The notes: a model not told the origin generated them from the sequence alone. A stretch of DNA of 64,000 nt from Proteiniphilum saccharofermentans (GCF_900095135.1 NZ_LT605205.1:1054001-1118000), one strand, 5' to 3'; positions 19,772 through 31,400 are shown, numbered from the stretch's first letter. A program made the numbers and translations.

Positions 19772-21031
19772 ATGCAATATATAACGCGTCAAAACGGTCA
19801 ACTTATCGTACCGGATCATCCGGTCATCCCCTTTATTGAAGGGGATGGGATAGGAAAAGAGATTTCACTCCATGTGCAGAGGATTGTTGACAATGCTGTC
19901 GACAAGGTATTCCAGGGAAAGCGAAAAATTGAATGGAAGGAAGTCCTGGCCGGCGAAAAAGCTTTCAATAAAGTGGGAAGCTGGCTGCCGGATGAAACCA
20001 TGGATGCATTCCGTAGTTGCCTGGTAGGGATAAAGGGTCCGCTCACTACACCGGTAGGTGAGGGGATACGCTCCCTCAATGTGGCACTACGTCAGGAGTT
20101 GGATCTTTATGTATGCCTCCGGCCCGTGCGATGGTTTAAAGGGGTGTCCACACCGTTGTTGCATCCGGAGAAGGTACATGTTACTATTTTCCGTGAAAAT
20201 ACGGAAGATATTTATGCCGGGATCGAATGGGCTGCCGGTACACCGGAACTGGAAAAGGTATTGAAATTCCTGCAGGAAGAAATGGGAGTAGGAAAGATCC
20301 GTTTTCCTGAAACTACTTCGTTGGGAGTAAAACCGGTCTCTGTGGAGGGGACGGAACGGTTAGTGAGGGCTGCCATCGAGTATGCGCTGAAACACCGGTT
20401 ACCTTCAGTGACCCTGGTGCACAAAGGGAATATCATGAAATTTACCGAAGGTGGCTTTAAGAAATGGGGTTATGCCCTTGCCGAACGTGAATTTCCCGAT
20501 CAGACCTTTACAGAGCATATTTTCAATAAAATAAAAGCAGAACAGGGTTTGGAGAAGGCGGTGGAAGTTTATAATCATGCCATTGAATCCGGAAAGGTCT
20601 TTATCAAGGATGTAATAGCTGATGCTTTTTTACAGAATACCCTTCTCAAACCTGAAGAGTATTCGGTGATTGCGACGCTTAACCTGAACGGAGATTATAT
20701 TTCCGATCAGTTGGCGGCCATGGTGGGTGGTATCGGCATTGCCCCGGGCGCCAATATCAACTACCATACAGGGCATGCTATTTTTGAGGCGACACATGGC
20801 ACCGCACCTGATATTGTAGGGAAAGACAAGGCAAATCCCTGTTCCATGTTGTTGTCGGCAGTAATGATGCTGGAATATATGGGATGGCAGGAGGCGGGCG
20901 ATCTGATTACTTCCGCTTTGGAGACTCTTTTTGAAAATGGTTACGGAACCTCTGACCTGGCGCGGTTTATGGAAAACGGAAAACCTTTGTCAACTTCTGA
21001 ATTCTCCCGCAAAGTGATTGAAAATTTATAA
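19772..21031 (+). CDS. icd: Isocitrate dehydrogenase, E. coli-type, with NAD-specificity residues
   Basis: This enzyme oxidatively decarboxylates isocitrate to 2-oxoglutarate. It has 419 residues and is homologous to E. coli Icd. The substrate loop RSLNVALRQ has Ser101 at the site phosphorylated in E. coli Icd. The cofactor loop is [15 protein letters not shown] at 342-356. Where E. coli has Lys344, Tyr345 and Val351 for NADP, this protein has Asp347, Ile348 and Ala354, the residues associated with NAD specificity. Later positions differ: Ser replaces Tyr391, but Arg395 is kept, so mixed specificity is possible. It is the second gene of the operon. A different isocitrate dehydrogenase lies two genes on. 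Confidence 0.92.
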   Translation: MQYITRQNGQLIVPDHPVIPFIEGDGIGKEISLHVQRIVDNAVDKVFQGKRKIEWKEVLAGEKAFNKVGSWLPDETMDAFRSCLVGIKGPLTTPVGEGIRSLNVALRQELDLYVCLRPVRWFKGVSTPLLHPEKVHVTIFRENTEDIYAGIEWAAGTPELEKVLKFLQEEMGVGKIRFPETTSLGVKPVSVEGTERLVRAAIEYALKHRLPSVTLVHKGNIMKFTEGGFKKWGYALAEREFPDQTFTEHIFNKIKAEQGLEKAVEVYNHAIESGKVFIKDVIADAFLQNTLLKPEEYSVIATLNLNGDYISDQLAAMVGGIGIAPGANINYHTGHAIFEATHGTAPDIVGKDKANPCSMLLSAVMMLEYMGWQEAGDLITSALETLFENGYGTSDLARFMENGKPLSTSEFSRKVIENL

Positions 21032-21034
21032 AAA

Positions 21035-21052
21035 TGTTTACTCTTGTAAACA
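21035..21052. other. Perfect palindrome TGTTTAC-TCTT-GTAAACA after icd
   Basis: A 7-base perfect inverted repeat with a 4-base loop lies 4 bases after the icd stop, in the 228-base icd-gltA gap. There is no T-run. It could be a processing hairpin or a protein-binding site. Confidence 0.35.
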
Positions 21053-21149
21053 AAGCCGGTCAAAAGAGTGTTAAAAAGACAGGAGCGCTTCAGCTTTATC
21101 ATCCTTTGAAAACTATTTCCTAAAGCTAGGTGAGCTAAATGAGTAGAGA

Positions 21150-21163
21150 CTAAACTTGTTTAG
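21150..21163. other. Palindrome CTAAAC-TT-GTTTAG upstream of gltA
   Basis: A 6-base perfect inverted repeat lies about 100 bases before gltA. It shares a TTTA/GTTTA core with the palindrome at 21035. A role as operator is conjecture. Confidence 0.3.
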
Positions 21164-21259
21164 ATTATGCAATAGCGAGAATTAGAAATTAAAGAGTATA
21201 TGCTCAAATAGTGAAATGTAATTGAACGTAAGCAATATAATTAAACAAAATATGTCACT

Positions 21260-22615
21260 ATGGATAATGAACAATTGAGAAAAACATTGTCGGACTCCGT
21301 TGCCTTCACAAGCAATATCGACAAAGACCTTTTTACTAAGATGGGTGTGAAGCGCGGCCTTCGCAATGAAGATCACTCAGGAGTACTCGCCGGACTTACA
21401 CGTGTAGGAGATGTAGTGGGTTATGAACGTCAGCCTGACGGCACCTTGAGCCCTGTTCCCGGTAAGCTTTTTTATCGGGGAATGGATGTGGAAGAGTTGG
21501 TGAAAGGGATACAACAGGAAAATCGTTTGGGATTTGAGGAAACCACTTTTTTGCTTCTTTCGGGTCGACTGCCCAACAGTGAAGAACTCAAAGCTGTAGA
21601 ACACCTGATTGCCCGGACGATGCCATTGAATCACAGGGCGACGATGAATATTATGGCTTTGAAAGGTGGGAATATTATGAATATCCTGGCCAGGAGCGTG
21701 CTGGAACTTTATACCTATGATGAAAATCCGGATGATATCTCTCCTGAAAATCTTATCAACCAGTCAATTAACCTGATTGCCAAATTCCCTACCATTATCG
21801 CCTATGCATACCAGGTGCTTCGGCATGACCAAATGGGACGTTCCCTGCATATCCGTCATCCTTATGAAGACCGTTCGGTAGCTGAGAACTTCTTGTATAT
21901 GATGAAGGGGCGTGACAGTTATACGGAACTTGATGTGAAAATTCTTGACCTGGCGCTGCTACTTCATGCGGAACATGGGGGAGGAAATAACTCCACTTTC
22001 TCGGTACGTGTCACCAGCTCGACCGAAACGGATACCTATTCTGCCATTGCCGCAGGGATTGGTTCATTGAAAGGGCCGCTCCATGGAGGAGCCAACATCA
22101 AGGTGCAGGGCATGCTGGAAGACATGAAGCAAAATGTAAATGACTGGACAAGCCAGTCACAGATAGACGACTATCTGACAAAAATATTGAATAAAGAGGC
22201 ATACGACCGTACCGGTCTTATCTATGGTATCGGCCATGCCGTCTATACGATCAGTGACCCGCGTGCTATACTATTGAAAGAGATGGCGCGTGATCTGGCT
22301 AAGGAAAAAGGGCGTGAAGAGGAGTTCGCCTTTATGGAGTTGATAGAAGAACGTGCCGTAGAGGTATTTCTTGGCTTCAAGAAGAGTACGGCCAAGGCCC
22401 GGACATGTATCAACGTGGACTTCTATTCGGGATTTGTGTACGATGCTCTCGGATTACCCCCGGAGGTGTTTACGCCGCTTTTTGCCATGGCACGTATCGT
22501 GGGTTGGTCGGCTCACCGGATCGAGGAGATGAATTTCACCAGCAAACGCCTGATCCGTCCGGCATACAAAAACGTGCGTGAGAGACAATCCTTTATCCCG
22601 ATGAATGAACGATAA
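21260..22615 (+). CDS. gltA: Citrate synthase
   Basis: This enzyme condenses oxaloacetate and acetyl-CoA to citrate. It has 451 residues. The catalytic residues are the His in [14 protein letters not shown] near 235, the second His in [14 protein letters not shown] near 325, and the Asp in [14 protein letters not shown] near 385. [11 protein letters not shown] is the usual substrate loop. The protein carries an N-terminal extension of about 30 residues before [14 protein letters not shown], as in Bacteroidales homologues. It lies third in the TCA operon, with a 228-base gap before it that holds two small palindromes. Confidence 0.95.
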   Translation: MDNEQLRKTLSDSVAFTSNIDKDLFTKMGVKRGLRNEDHSGVLAGLTRVGDVVGYERQPDGTLSPVPGKLFYRGMDVEELVKGIQQENRLGFEETTFLLLSGRLPNSEELKAVEHLIARTMPLNHRATMNIMALKGGNIMNILARSVLELYTYDENPDDISPENLINQSINLIAKFPTIIAYAYQVLRHDQMGRSLHIRHPYEDRSVAENFLYMMKGRDSYTELDVKILDLALLLHAEHGGGNNSTFSVRVTSSTETDTYSAIAAGIGSLKGPLHGGANIKVQGMLEDMKQNVNDWTSQSQIDDYLTKILNKEAYDRTGLIYGIGHAVYTISDPRAILLKEMARDLAKEKGREEEFAFMELIEERAVEVFLGFKKSTAKARTCINVDFYSGFVYDALGLPPEVFTPLFAMARIVGWSAHRIEEMNFTSKRLIRPAYKNVRERQSFIPMNER

Positions 22616-22625
22616 CCCCCATTCC

Positions 22626-23867
22626 ATGCAAAAAATAAAAGTAAATAATCCAATTGTTGAGTTGGACGGCGATGAGATGACCCGTATCATCTGGTCATTT
22701 ATCAAAGAACAACTGATCTTACCCTATCTCGATCTGGAGATTAAATATTTCGACCTCGGCATACAGCATCGCGATGCTACGGATGACCAGGTGACGGTAG
22801 AGGCTGCCGAGGCCATCAAAAAATACAATGTAGGCATCAAGTGCGCCACCATCACGCCCGACGAGGCGCGTGTGAAGGAATTCGGACTGAAGCAGATGTG
22901 GAAATCGCCCAACGGGACCATCCGTAATATTGTGGGAGGAACTGTATTCCGCGAGCCGATCATCTGTAGCAATATCCCCCGTTATGTACAGGGATGGACT
23001 GAGCCGATCATCATAGGCCGTCATGCCTTTGGTGACCAGTACCGTGCCACGGATAAGGTTATCAGGGGGAAAGGCACGCTCCGCCTTACGTTCACCAACG
23101 AAGAGGGTGAAACACAAAGCTGGGAAGTGTATGATTTCAAGGGTGACGGGGTAGCTATGGCGATGTACAATACCGACGAGTCTATCTACGGATTTGCCCG
23201 TTCGTCCTTCCAGATGGCGCTGACCAAAAAATATCCGCTCTACATGTCTACCAAGAATACTATCCTGAAAGCCTATGATGGTAGATTTAAGGATATTTTT
23301 CAGGAGGTGTATGAGAATGAATTCAAAGCCGAATTTGAGAAGGCCGGTATCACTTATGAACATCGGTTGATCGATGATATGGTGGCTGCGGCCATGAAGT
23401 GGAGCGGGGGATTTGTATGGGCATGTAAGAACTACGACGGAGATGTGCAATCCGATACGGTAGCGCAGGGTTTCGGTTCGCTGGGGATGATGTCCTCCGT
23501 ATTGGTGACACCCGACGGTAAAACGGTGGAAGCCGAAGCGGCACATGGTACGGTGACGCGGCACTATCGCCAGCATCAGCAGGGTAAGGAGACCAGTACC
23601 AATCCTATTGCTTCTATTTTTGCCTGGACACGTGGATTAGCGCACCGGGGACGGCTCGACGGCAATCAACCGCTTATCGATTTCTGCGAAAAACTGGAAC
23701 AGGTATGTATCGAGACTGTGGAAGGTGGGGAGATGACCAAAGACCTGGCACTCCTCGTCTACGGGAACGATGCATCACGTGATACATATCTCACTACGCA
23801 GGAGTTCCTGCAGGCGTTGAAGCGGAATCTGGAAAAGAAGTGGGAAGGTGAAAAGGTGGAAAGGTGA
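22626..23867 (+). CDS. NADP-dependent isocitrate dehydrogenase, eukaryotic/type II-like
   Basis: 413 residues from ATG 22626, giving [20 protein letters not shown], 10 bases after gltA. The earlier in-frame ATG overlaps gltA and adds no family sequence. It belongs to the isocitrate dehydrogenase family of eukaryotic NADP enzymes and is only distantly related to the icd gene in the same operon. [19 protein letters not shown] is the substrate loop. [16 protein letters not shown] near 312-327 carries the Arg-His that binds the NADP 2'-phosphate. [20 protein letters not shown] holds catalytic residues. The C-terminal residues [11 protein letters not shown] come from a GGAAAGGTGAAAA spacer. Confidence 0.94.
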   Translation: MQKIKVNNPIVELDGDEMTRIIWSFIKEQLILPYLDLEIKYFDLGIQHRDATDDQVTVEAAEAIKKYNVGIKCATITPDEARVKEFGLKQMWKSPNGTIRNIVGGTVFREPIICSNIPRYVQGWTEPIIIGRHAFGDQYRATDKVIRGKGTLRLTFTNEEGETQSWEVYDFKGDGVAMAMYNTDESIYGFARSSFQMALTKKYPLYMSTKNTILKAYDGRFKDIFQEVYENEFKAEFEKAGITYEHRLIDDMVAAAMKWSGGFVWACKNYDGDVQSDTVAQGFGSLGMMSSVLVTPDGKTVEAEAAHGTVTRHYRQHQQGKETSTNPIASIFAWTRGLAHRGRLDGNQPLIDFCEKLEQVCIETVEGGEMTKDLALLVYGNDASRDTYLTTQEFLQALKRNLEKKWEGEKVER

Positions 23868-23880
23868 AAAAGTGGAAAGG
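23831..23880 (+). repeat. GGTGAAAAGGTGGAAA spacer over the isocitrate dehydrogenase stop
   Basis: Purine-rich tandem words (AGGTGAAAAGGTGGAAAGG, then AAAAAGTGGAAAGG) encode the C-terminus and stop of the gene, then continue. Confidence 0.6.
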
Positions 23881-23934
23881 GTGTTTCTTGATGTGATAAT
23901 TTATCGATTTGATGATTATATAATAAGATAAAAA

Positions 23935-23970
23935 GCAGGAGCGATCAAAACGGTCGCCCCTGCAGTTTTT
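23935..23970. terminator. Bidirectional terminator between the TCA operon and the GH cluster
   Basis: GCAGG then GCGA pair with TCGC then CCTGC around a 9-base loop, with one mismatch. T-runs lie on both strands (AGTTTTT rightward, CTTTTTATC leftward). It separates convergent transcripts. Confidence 0.8.
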
Positions 23971-23985
23971 CATACACCTGTTAGT

Positions 23986-25953
23986 CTAGTCTGTATAGGC
24001 AATCCTATACACATTGAATGAACCGGCTTCTGCTGTCGTTTGCAATACCGTTCCGTTGACAGAAACGGAAGAGTCGACAGGTACAATGGCATCAGGATTG
24101 TCCAGCGTATTTTCTTTGTCCGCTTCCCCCTTCAACAGGATCGCCTGTGCTTCCGGTTGTATCTTCATTTTCCGGCTTAAACCCTCTAAGCTGATCCGTA
24201 TCTCTTTGTTTTCTTCCGATACGTTGCTTAACTTCACGATGATTTCTTTCTTATTGGTATCGATCACGGCAGAGGCATACAATCCGTCTTGTCCTGTAAG
24301 GGCTTTCTTATTCCATGTAAGCGGTAATACATTGGTACCCGCATGGTGTGCGTATAGCTTCTGTACATAATAATTGGGCGTACGCACACAACGCAGGTTA
24401 TCGAACCAGATCAGGTCGGGACGCCACTGCCATGCATCCACATGTGCCAGCAGAGGGGCATAAGTCGCCATGTGGACAATGTCGGCATTCCGTTCCAGTC
24501 CCGTCATAAATGCAGATTCGCACAATGCCGATTCAAAATTGTTCTTTCTGTTCTGAGGATGGCAGGCATACTCACCCGCGAATACTTTTGGCCCTTTACG
24601 GTCATAGGAATCGTAACGTGCGGCTTGTTTCAGAAACCATTCCGGCGAACGGTAATAATGTTCATCCACCAGGTCTACTTTCAACCGTTTCATCTCCGGC
24701 CACAGATAATCGAAATCCTCACCTTCGGCTTGTGGCCCGGAGCTTCCGATGATCTTTATTTCGGGATATTGTGCACGGATAGCTTCGATAAATTTTTCCA
24801 GTCGGGCAGGGTATTCAGGTCCCCATTGTTCATTACCGATACCGATAAACTTCAGGTTAAACGGTTCGGGATGTCCCATTTCCGCCCTGACTTTACCCCA
24901 GGTAGTCGAAGTAGAACCATTGGCAAACTCAATAAGGTCTAACGCATCCTGGATATAATCCTGCAGTTCTCCTACCGGTACATGGCAATGTTCCCCTTCG
25001 TTCTGGTACTGGCAGGATAATCCCACGTTCACTACGGGCAGCGGTTCAGCACCCATATCTTCGGAAAGCAGGAACAGTTCATAAAATCCCATTCCGTAGG
25101 TCTGGAAATAATCCGGGAATAACCGGTGGGCAAACGTGTAGTGCCAGCGGTTTTCGTTCAACGGACGGTTTTCCACCGGTCCGACAGATTTTTTCCAGTC
25201 GTAGCGCGTTTCCAGGTCGGTTCCCTCCACAATACATCCACCAGGGAAACGAAACAAACCGGGATTGAGTTCATTGAGCGCTTCCACCAGATCCTTGCGC
25301 AAACCATTCTCCCTGCCTTTCCATGTATCGGTGGGAAAAAGGGAAATATGTTCCAGATCCACCGGCCCTTCCGATGTAAGGAATATACGCAGTGAAGCTT
25401 TTGGCTCCTCTTTTGGAGAGATAAGAACAATTTCGTATTTCTTCCATTCCTTAGAATCGATTGCCAGTTCTTTTCGTTCAAAAGGATCGTTATTGGCGTC
25501 GATCAATTCGATCCTGATCTTTTGTCCGGCAGCACTACCGGATCGTGCCCAGACCGAAAAACGGTATGTGGCATCTTTCTTCACACCAATCCCACGGAAA
25601 CCCTCGTTTTCCAGTCCGGTATGCTTATGCCCGTGTCCTGCGTTGTTCAGGCGTACATAGTGAGGATTGCGCTCAAAGGGAGCGCCGTCGTTGCGTACTT
25701 CCACTTTGCCGAAACTGTTCCAACCCATCAACGATTGTGGAAATTCGAAAGAGCGGTTTTTGACCAGCTCGGCGTACAAACCACCATCGGCTCCGAAATT
25801 GATATCCTCGAAGAACAACCCGTACATGGTGGGCTGTATTTCTGCTCCCGGTTTCCTGGCATTGACAACCAATTCGTAGGTTTGTTGTGCGGATATACTA
25901 CTAATGTATATGCACGATAAAAGAATGATTAAAAAATATTTCTTCATATTCAA
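23986..25953 (-). CDS. GH51 alpha-L-arabinofuranosidase (secreted)
   Basis: A retaining alpha-L-arabinofuranosidase of 655 residues. A signal peptide (NMKKYFLIILLSCIYISSISA) is followed by TYELVVNARKPGAEIQPTMYG. Residues about 75-215 form a beta-sandwich module of CBM4-like type, inserted before the catalytic barrel. The acid/base Glu is in IGIGNEQWGPEY near 370, and the nucleophile Glu is in KVFAGEYACH near 457. It would remove arabinose side chains or hydrolyse arabino-oligosaccharides outside the cytoplasm. It is the last gene of the leftward cluster, 4 bases after the GH35 gene. Confidence 0.92.
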   Translation of the reverse strand: MNMKKYFLIILLSCIYISSISAQQTYELVVNARKPGAEIQPTMYGLFFEDINFGADGGLYAELVKNRSFEFPQSLMGWNSFGKVEVRNDGAPFERNPHYVRLNNAGHGHKHTGLENEGFRGIGVKKDATYRFSVWARSGSAAGQKIRIELIDANNDPFERKELAIDSKEWKKYEIVLISPKEEPKASLRIFLTSEGPVDLEHISLFPTDTWKGRENGLRKDLVEALNELNPGLFRFPGGCIVEGTDLETRYDWKKSVGPVENRPLNENRWHYTFAHRLFPDYFQTYGMGFYELFLLSEDMGAEPLPVVNVGLSCQYQNEGEHCHVPVGELQDYIQDALDLIEFANGSTSTTWGKVRAEMGHPEPFNLKFIGIGNEQWGPEYPARLEKFIEAIRAQYPEIKIIGSSGPQAEGEDFDYLWPEMKRLKVDLVDEHYYRSPEWFLKQAARYDSYDRKGPKVFAGEYACHPQNRKNNFESALCESAFMTGLERNADIVHMATYAPLLAHVDAWQWRPDLIWFDNLRCVRTPNYYVQKLYAHHAGTNVLPLTWNKKALTGQDGLYASAVIDTNKKEIIVKLSNVSEENKEIRISLEGLSRKMKIQPEAQAILLKGEADKENTLDNPDAIVPVDSSVSVNGTVLQTTAEAGSFNVYRIAYTD

Positions 25954-25957
25954 TATG

Positions 25958-28303
25958 TTATTGAGTTAATTTAAAAGGTGTTTTCTTTATATATACCCTG
26001 TAATCTTTAATCATACCCGGTTTTCCCGATTCGGGACGTGGCAGGTATGAAAATCCGCTGATGACTTTATCTTCACCCAGATCGATGACGATATGGTGCG
26101 GATGGCCGGGATTAAGGGTAGAATAATCGGTATGCCAGAAGGTCGATTCCTGCAGGTCGAATACATTGGAGGCAATATTATTGGCGCTGTTGGTCTCCTC
26201 ACTATCTGCATACACCACTTTCCAGTGTTGACGTGAAACGGGTTTTCCGTCTTCTCCCAGCAATTCCAGTTCCGCGATGGCGGCATAATTGTCTCCTTCG
26301 TGTGAATTGAGTGATTCAAGGCAGAAATAACGGATCTGCTGTTTCCCGAATTTCACATGCTGCCACCCGTTCCCCGGTTTAAACGATCCGGTATAGTAGG
26401 CCTGCTCGCCGCTGAGATTCAACTCTTCTCCCGCTTTCCGGTGCGCATAGGCAGAACCTTGCAGTGAAAGCTGATCGAGAATAGGTTCACGTAATCCGTT
26501 CAGTGCTGGCTTCTCTGGAGAAGCCATATCCAGCACGATCACTTCGTTCTTACCCTTCTTCAGCCAGCATCCCGGCACATATAACGCTTGCTGGGGACCG
26601 ATATGCCAGTAACGTCCGATAGCATAACCGTTCACCCAGACCATTCCTTTACTCCAATTCCTCATATCGAGGAAGGTGTCGCCGGTTTCATCCAGCGTAA
26701 AGGTGCCCCGGTAATAGGCGGGATGCCCGGCAGTGTTGGCCTCTTCACGATAAGTTTTATTTTTTGCAAATGCATAATCTACCGGGATATTGTATACTTC
26801 CCAGCCCTTCAGTTCGGTTGTTCCGTCCTCAGTAACAAGTTCCACCTTTTCGGTAATTCCTTTCCAGTCGTATATCCCCTTACCGAAATTCATACGTCCC
26901 ATCGCTTCCACAAGAATATCCAGTACATCACCTTCCTTTACGGGTGGCAGTACGGCACTACCTTCTCCTTTCAGGCGGCTGAGAGCAGCTATCCGTTCAC
27001 CGTTTATAAATACCTGTGTCCAGTCATTGGCTTCCGTGATCACCAGTGTCTGACGTGCCGCCGATTCTTTCAGTTTGGTGCGGTAAAGTATACTTCCCCA
27101 TCCCTGCTCGAAATATTCCATCGATTTTACCTCTTCACTGCGTACCGGTTCCGGGAGATTGTCGAATAGCACTGCATTTTCATTCAATTCAAATTCAGGG
27201 ATCGAAATAGTGGGTATCGAATCCGGAACGGGAGGCAACTGTTCTCCTTCGGGAAGATATTGTTCCAGCAGTCTGCGTACCTGGTAATATTTCTCTGTTG
27301 CCCTGCCATATTCGTTGATGGGAGCATCATAGTCGTAAGAGGTGGTAGTAGGCGAAAAATTGGGGAAATTGGCTCCACCCCAGTGTCCGAAACTTGTCCC
27401 ACCGTGCGTCATATATAGGCTGAACGAAATATTCTGATCCAGCATCTCCTTCAATCCCGCTACCAGCGCTTCCGCACTGCGTGTTTCGTGCTTGGCACCC
27501 CAGTGGTCGAACCAGCCCGACCAGAATTCGCTGCACATCAGCGGACTTTCGGGACGCAGTTCTTTCAGGCGGCGGAACTGGTCTTCTATATTTGCTCCGG
27601 TACCGAAATTGATCGTCCATAACAGGTCGTCGAGTGCATTGTTCTCGAAGTTGGAGTTCCAGTCACACTGAAAAAGAGGCACTTCATCCAATCCTGCATC
27701 TCTTACAATATCGCGGATATTGGCTACATACTCCTTATTGGTGCCGTATGCACCGTACTCGTTTTCCACCTGGAACATGATGATATTACCACCTCTTGTG
27801 ATTTGCAGGTCTGCGAGCTGTTTGCTCACCTCGTTCATAAACAGCCGGGTGCGTTCGAGAAAATAGGGATCGTTGTCCCGAAGCTTGATATCGCTTTTCT
27901 TCAATAACCACCAGGGTAATCCCCCCATCTCCCATTCGGCGCAGACATAGGGTCCCGGACGGACGATCACATGCATTCCGTGCTTCCGGGCCAACCGGCA
28001 GAAGGCGGCCACGTCGTTATTTCCGGTGAAATCGAATTGTCCTTCTTCCGGTTCATGGATATTCCAGAAAATATAAAGGCAAATCGTATTCATTCCTAAC
28101 GCTTTGGTCATTTGAATACGGTGTTCCCAATATTCCCGCGGAATACGCGGATAATGGAGTTCTGCCGCTTTCACCACGAAAGGTTCACCATTCAGGAGGA
28201 AGGTATTCTGCCCTACTTCGAACGTTCCCTTCGCGTTGTTATTACAACTGCTTGTCAATATGGCCAGGAGGCCGATGAGAATTAGTGAGATAAATTTATT
28301 CAT
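25958..28303 (-). CDS. GH35 beta-galactosidase lipoprotein with C-terminal discoidin domain
   Basis: A 781-residue lipoprotein with lipobox LTSSC near residue 20. The GH35 barrel shows GEPFVVKAAELHYPRIPREYW, the acid/base Glu in FQVENEYGAYG near 180, and the nucleophile Glu in MCSEFWSGWFDHWG near 258. Galactose-binding-like jelly-roll domains follow (about 420-620), including GMVWVNGYAIGRYWHIGP. The last 120 residues resemble an F5/8 type C carbohydrate-binding domain, with SNVFDLQESTFWHTDY and HHIVIDLGEDKVISGF. In this cluster it may act on galactan carrying arabinan, as in arabinogalactan. It is co-transcribed with the downstream GH51 gene. Confidence 0.92.
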   Translation of the reverse strand: MNKFISLILIGLLAILTSSCNNNAKGTFEVGQNTFLLNGEPFVVKAAELHYPRIPREYWEHRIQMTKALGMNTICLYIFWNIHEPEEGQFDFTGNNDVAAFCRLARKHGMHVIVRPGPYVCAEWEMGGLPWWLLKKSDIKLRDNDPYFLERTRLFMNEVSKQLADLQITRGGNIIMFQVENEYGAYGTNKEYVANIRDIVRDAGLDEVPLFQCDWNSNFENNALDDLLWTINFGTGANIEDQFRRLKELRPESPLMCSEFWSGWFDHWGAKHETRSAEALVAGLKEMLDQNISFSLYMTHGGTSFGHWGGANFPNFSPTTTSYDYDAPINEYGRATEKYYQVRRLLEQYLPEGEQLPPVPDSIPTISIPEFELNENAVLFDNLPEPVRSEEVKSMEYFEQGWGSILYRTKLKESAARQTLVITEANDWTQVFINGERIAALSRLKGEGSAVLPPVKEGDVLDILVEAMGRMNFGKGIYDWKGITEKVELVTEDGTTELKGWEVYNIPVDYAFAKNKTYREEANTAGHPAYYRGTFTLDETGDTFLDMRNWSKGMVWVNGYAIGRYWHIGPQQALYVPGCWLKKGKNEVIVLDMASPEKPALNGLREPILDQLSLQGSAYAHRKAGEELNLSGEQAYYTGSFKPGNGWQHVKFGKQQIRYFCLESLNSHEGDNYAAIAELELLGEDGKPVSRQHWKVVYADSEETNSANNIASNVFDLQESTFWHTDYSTLNPGHPHHIVIDLGEDKVISGFSYLPRPESGKPGMIKDYRVYIKKTPFKLTQ

Positions 28304-28317
28304 TTGTTTAAATATTT

Positions 28318-28498
28318 AGAACCAAGATTCAAGAACCAAGAACCAAGACTGTTTTAGATTTGGGATTTGGGAAATTACCAACAGGTCCAATAAGCAATTA
28401 CCAATTATCGATTTTCCATTATTCCTTCTCTTCTTAACTTTCCAACTTCTTAATTTTCAACTTTCAACTTTCAACTTTCAATTTTCCATTGTCCATTG
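28318..28498 (-). repeat. Low-complexity AAAGTTGAAAGTTGAAAG and GGTTCTTGG spacer
   Basis: On the minus strand, the gap after the GH127 fusion gene starts with CAATGGACAATGG, then AATTGAAAGTTGAAAGTTG. It ends near the GH35 start with TTGGTTCTTGGTTCTTGAATC. No ORF or promoter is obvious. Confidence 0.55.
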
Positions 28499-31400
28499 TC
28501 AATTATCAACTGCGGTCGGCACTACCGGTTTAATACTCCCATCCTCGTTGAATTCCATGCGGTCGATACATACTTCACGGTGATAACCGGCAGCATCGCC
28601 CCACTTGATTCCTTCGGGACGGAAAAAGCGGTGATACACAATATACCATTCGTCCTTATCTTTTATTTTTAATGTTGAATTATGACCTGTACCCCAAATC
28701 CCTTCGTCAGGGGACTTCGACAGGATCAGGTTATTCTCAGGAATGGTAAGTGGCCCCAATGGAGATTTTGAGGTAGCATAGCGTACCCTGTAATTCTCAC
28801 TTCGGGTATCATCTTCCGACCAGAGGAAATAATAGATGCCGTTGCGGTAAAAGAGATGGATCGCTTCACGGAATGTATTGTCGGGCGTCATCACTTTGAT
28901 GGTGTTCCTTTTAATGGATACCATATCGTCATTCAGTTCCGCCACGGCCATATAGCCGTTGCCCCAATAAAGATAATTTTTGCCTGTTACAGGATCACAG
29001 AATACATCAGGATCGATTTCCTGTCCACCTCTCACACCTTCGGGTTTGAAGTCGATCAGTGGTTTACCGGAATCGACAAACGGACCGGCGGGATCATTGG
29101 CGACCGCTACACCTATTTTCTGTGCTGCCGTAAAATAGTAATAATACTTATATCCATCTTTCGTCTTTTTTTCGATGGCGCAGGGTGCCCAGGCGTTCCT
29201 GTCGGCCCAGGAGACATCTTTTTTCAGATCAAGGATGATGCCTTCGTCTTTCCATTCGGAAAGGTTTTCCGACGAGAAGGTTTTAAAATAGGTACCTGAC
29301 CACCCGTTATACCCATCGCTTGTGGGATAGATGTAGTATTTGTTCGTTTTGTTGGAATAAAGGGCATACGGGTCGGCAAAAAATCCTTTCAGTACAGGGT
29401 TGGGGATATTTACAGAGAATTTTTCAGGTTTACCCCATTTTGCGATCAGGGCATCCAGCTCTTTTTGTGTGATAGGAATAATGGATCCATGCCGGGGATG
29501 GAAATCCATGGAAATCTCATGGTCGATCACCCGGAAATTCATCAGGTCGGTACTCTCAGTGAACTGATAAGCTCCTTTCATATAGACGTCGTACATCAAT
29601 ATGTATTTGTCGGAACCGATCAGTTTGAATACGCTCGATCCTTCCACCGCTTCCGGCGTCTGCTGCTTGTAATCTTCATATTCTGTCCATTGCCCGGAGG
29701 TAAGTGAACGGGTAGTCGCCAGCTTGATGCCATTGCCATGCCCCTCGGTCTTATAGAACATATAGAACAGTCCGTCTTTCAGCACGATATCCCCATCGAT
29801 ACATGATTTTCCGTTTTCAGGCAGGAACAGCGGCCGGGGTTCTCCCTCCAGGTCCGTGAAATCGTCATTGGCATAGGCATAGTAAATGATATCAGTTCCG
29901 TCACCGTGTTTCATCGACCAGTATACCATGTATTTCCCGGCTTCCGGATCGTAGATGGTTTGCGGCGCCCATACCCGTTTCAGGTCTCCCTGTCCTTCAT
30001 ATTTCTGCTGGATATTGATGATGCTTGATGTCCAGTTGACCAGATCGGACGACTTAAGTAATACCATCGCACGATTGGAGTCCCACCCTGTGGATGAAGT
30101 CATATCGGTCAGCACCATATAAAAGGTCTTACCATCTTCTCCCCGCAGGATATGGGGATCACGCACGCCTCCGGTCGAACTGATCTTTTTCGAGTCGATC
30201 ACCGGCTGGTTGTTGTTCAGCGTATAATAGTTATAGCCGTTGCTGCTGATGGCATACCTCACCGCTTCTTCTTCCACCTTGTTACCGGTAAAATAGGCAA
30301 ACAGGTAGGCAACATATTCAGGCTCTCCGACAGATTGAGAGAGTGCACGGACCTCTGCTATCTTTCCGGTCATGCTTCCCGGCATTGCCAGGAATTTTAC
30401 CGTAAGGGTCTCACTTTGGGAAATACTCTCCGGAATGGGAATAATCAGCTTCTGTACCTCATCTCCCTTATTTCCCGTTAATGAAAAACCTTTTACCCGT
30501 ACATCATTGACAAGTATCTCAAAATTACGGGATCGATCCTTGTCGAAATATGCCACATAGAGGTGACGGGCTTTCCGATCGTTGTTTTTTAGTTTATAAC
30601 TGAACCATCCGTTTGCTTCACGCCAGCGGATATCTTCAAAAACGCCCGCTCCAGAATTCTCAGATGCGATAAAATGATCCGATTCGGGTTGCTGTTCCCC
30701 GCATACTACTCTGTCTATCGTTACTGCATCCAGTTTCAATCGTTCGGCTTCCTGCTTTTCCTGCTCAAGCCGGATATTATCTGCTTCTTCTTCGGTCGCC
30801 TGCGGCCAGTACATGATATAGCGGGACTCATGCAGGCTGAAGAAGGGAACCAGCTCCATACCCTCTGCATACTTTTCCGGGTAAAGGTTACTCAGATGGA
30901 AGGTCAGCGGCTTACCGGGCACAGGAGAGAGGTAAGAGGTCAACTTATCGGGCTCTCCCACTAACAGTGGCATATTTTTCATCGGAATTTGTTTTCCGTG
31001 TGCGATATGCCCGCCTCTGCTGTCATCGGCAAACAAACCTGCCAGGTCTTCAGTGCCGGTTTTTGCAGCAAGTACTATCGGACCATACAGGAACGAATAG
31101 TAGCCGGATCCGTCCGGTAGTTGTTCAGCTTTCAGCGTCATCGGCATCTCCATCACCACTTTATCGCCTTTTTTCCATTTTCTGTCGACAGGAATATATC
31201 CGTTTTTATTCTCTACGGGATATGATTTCCCGTTCACTTTAATTTTTACAGTTCCTTCATTTACCCATTCAGGATAACGCAATAACAGTGTAAACTGCTT
31301 CTGTTTGCGGGGATTCACGGTAATCTGCGTAGAGGCTTCATAGGGAAAGTTATTTTCCTGAATGATCTCCGTATCCTGTTGTTTCCACTGTAATGAGGAT

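Noticed and set aside
22719..23576. A 285-codon minus-strand frame opposite the NADP isocitrate dehydrogenase
   Set aside because: Shadow of a fully conserved enzyme; no domain or start signal.
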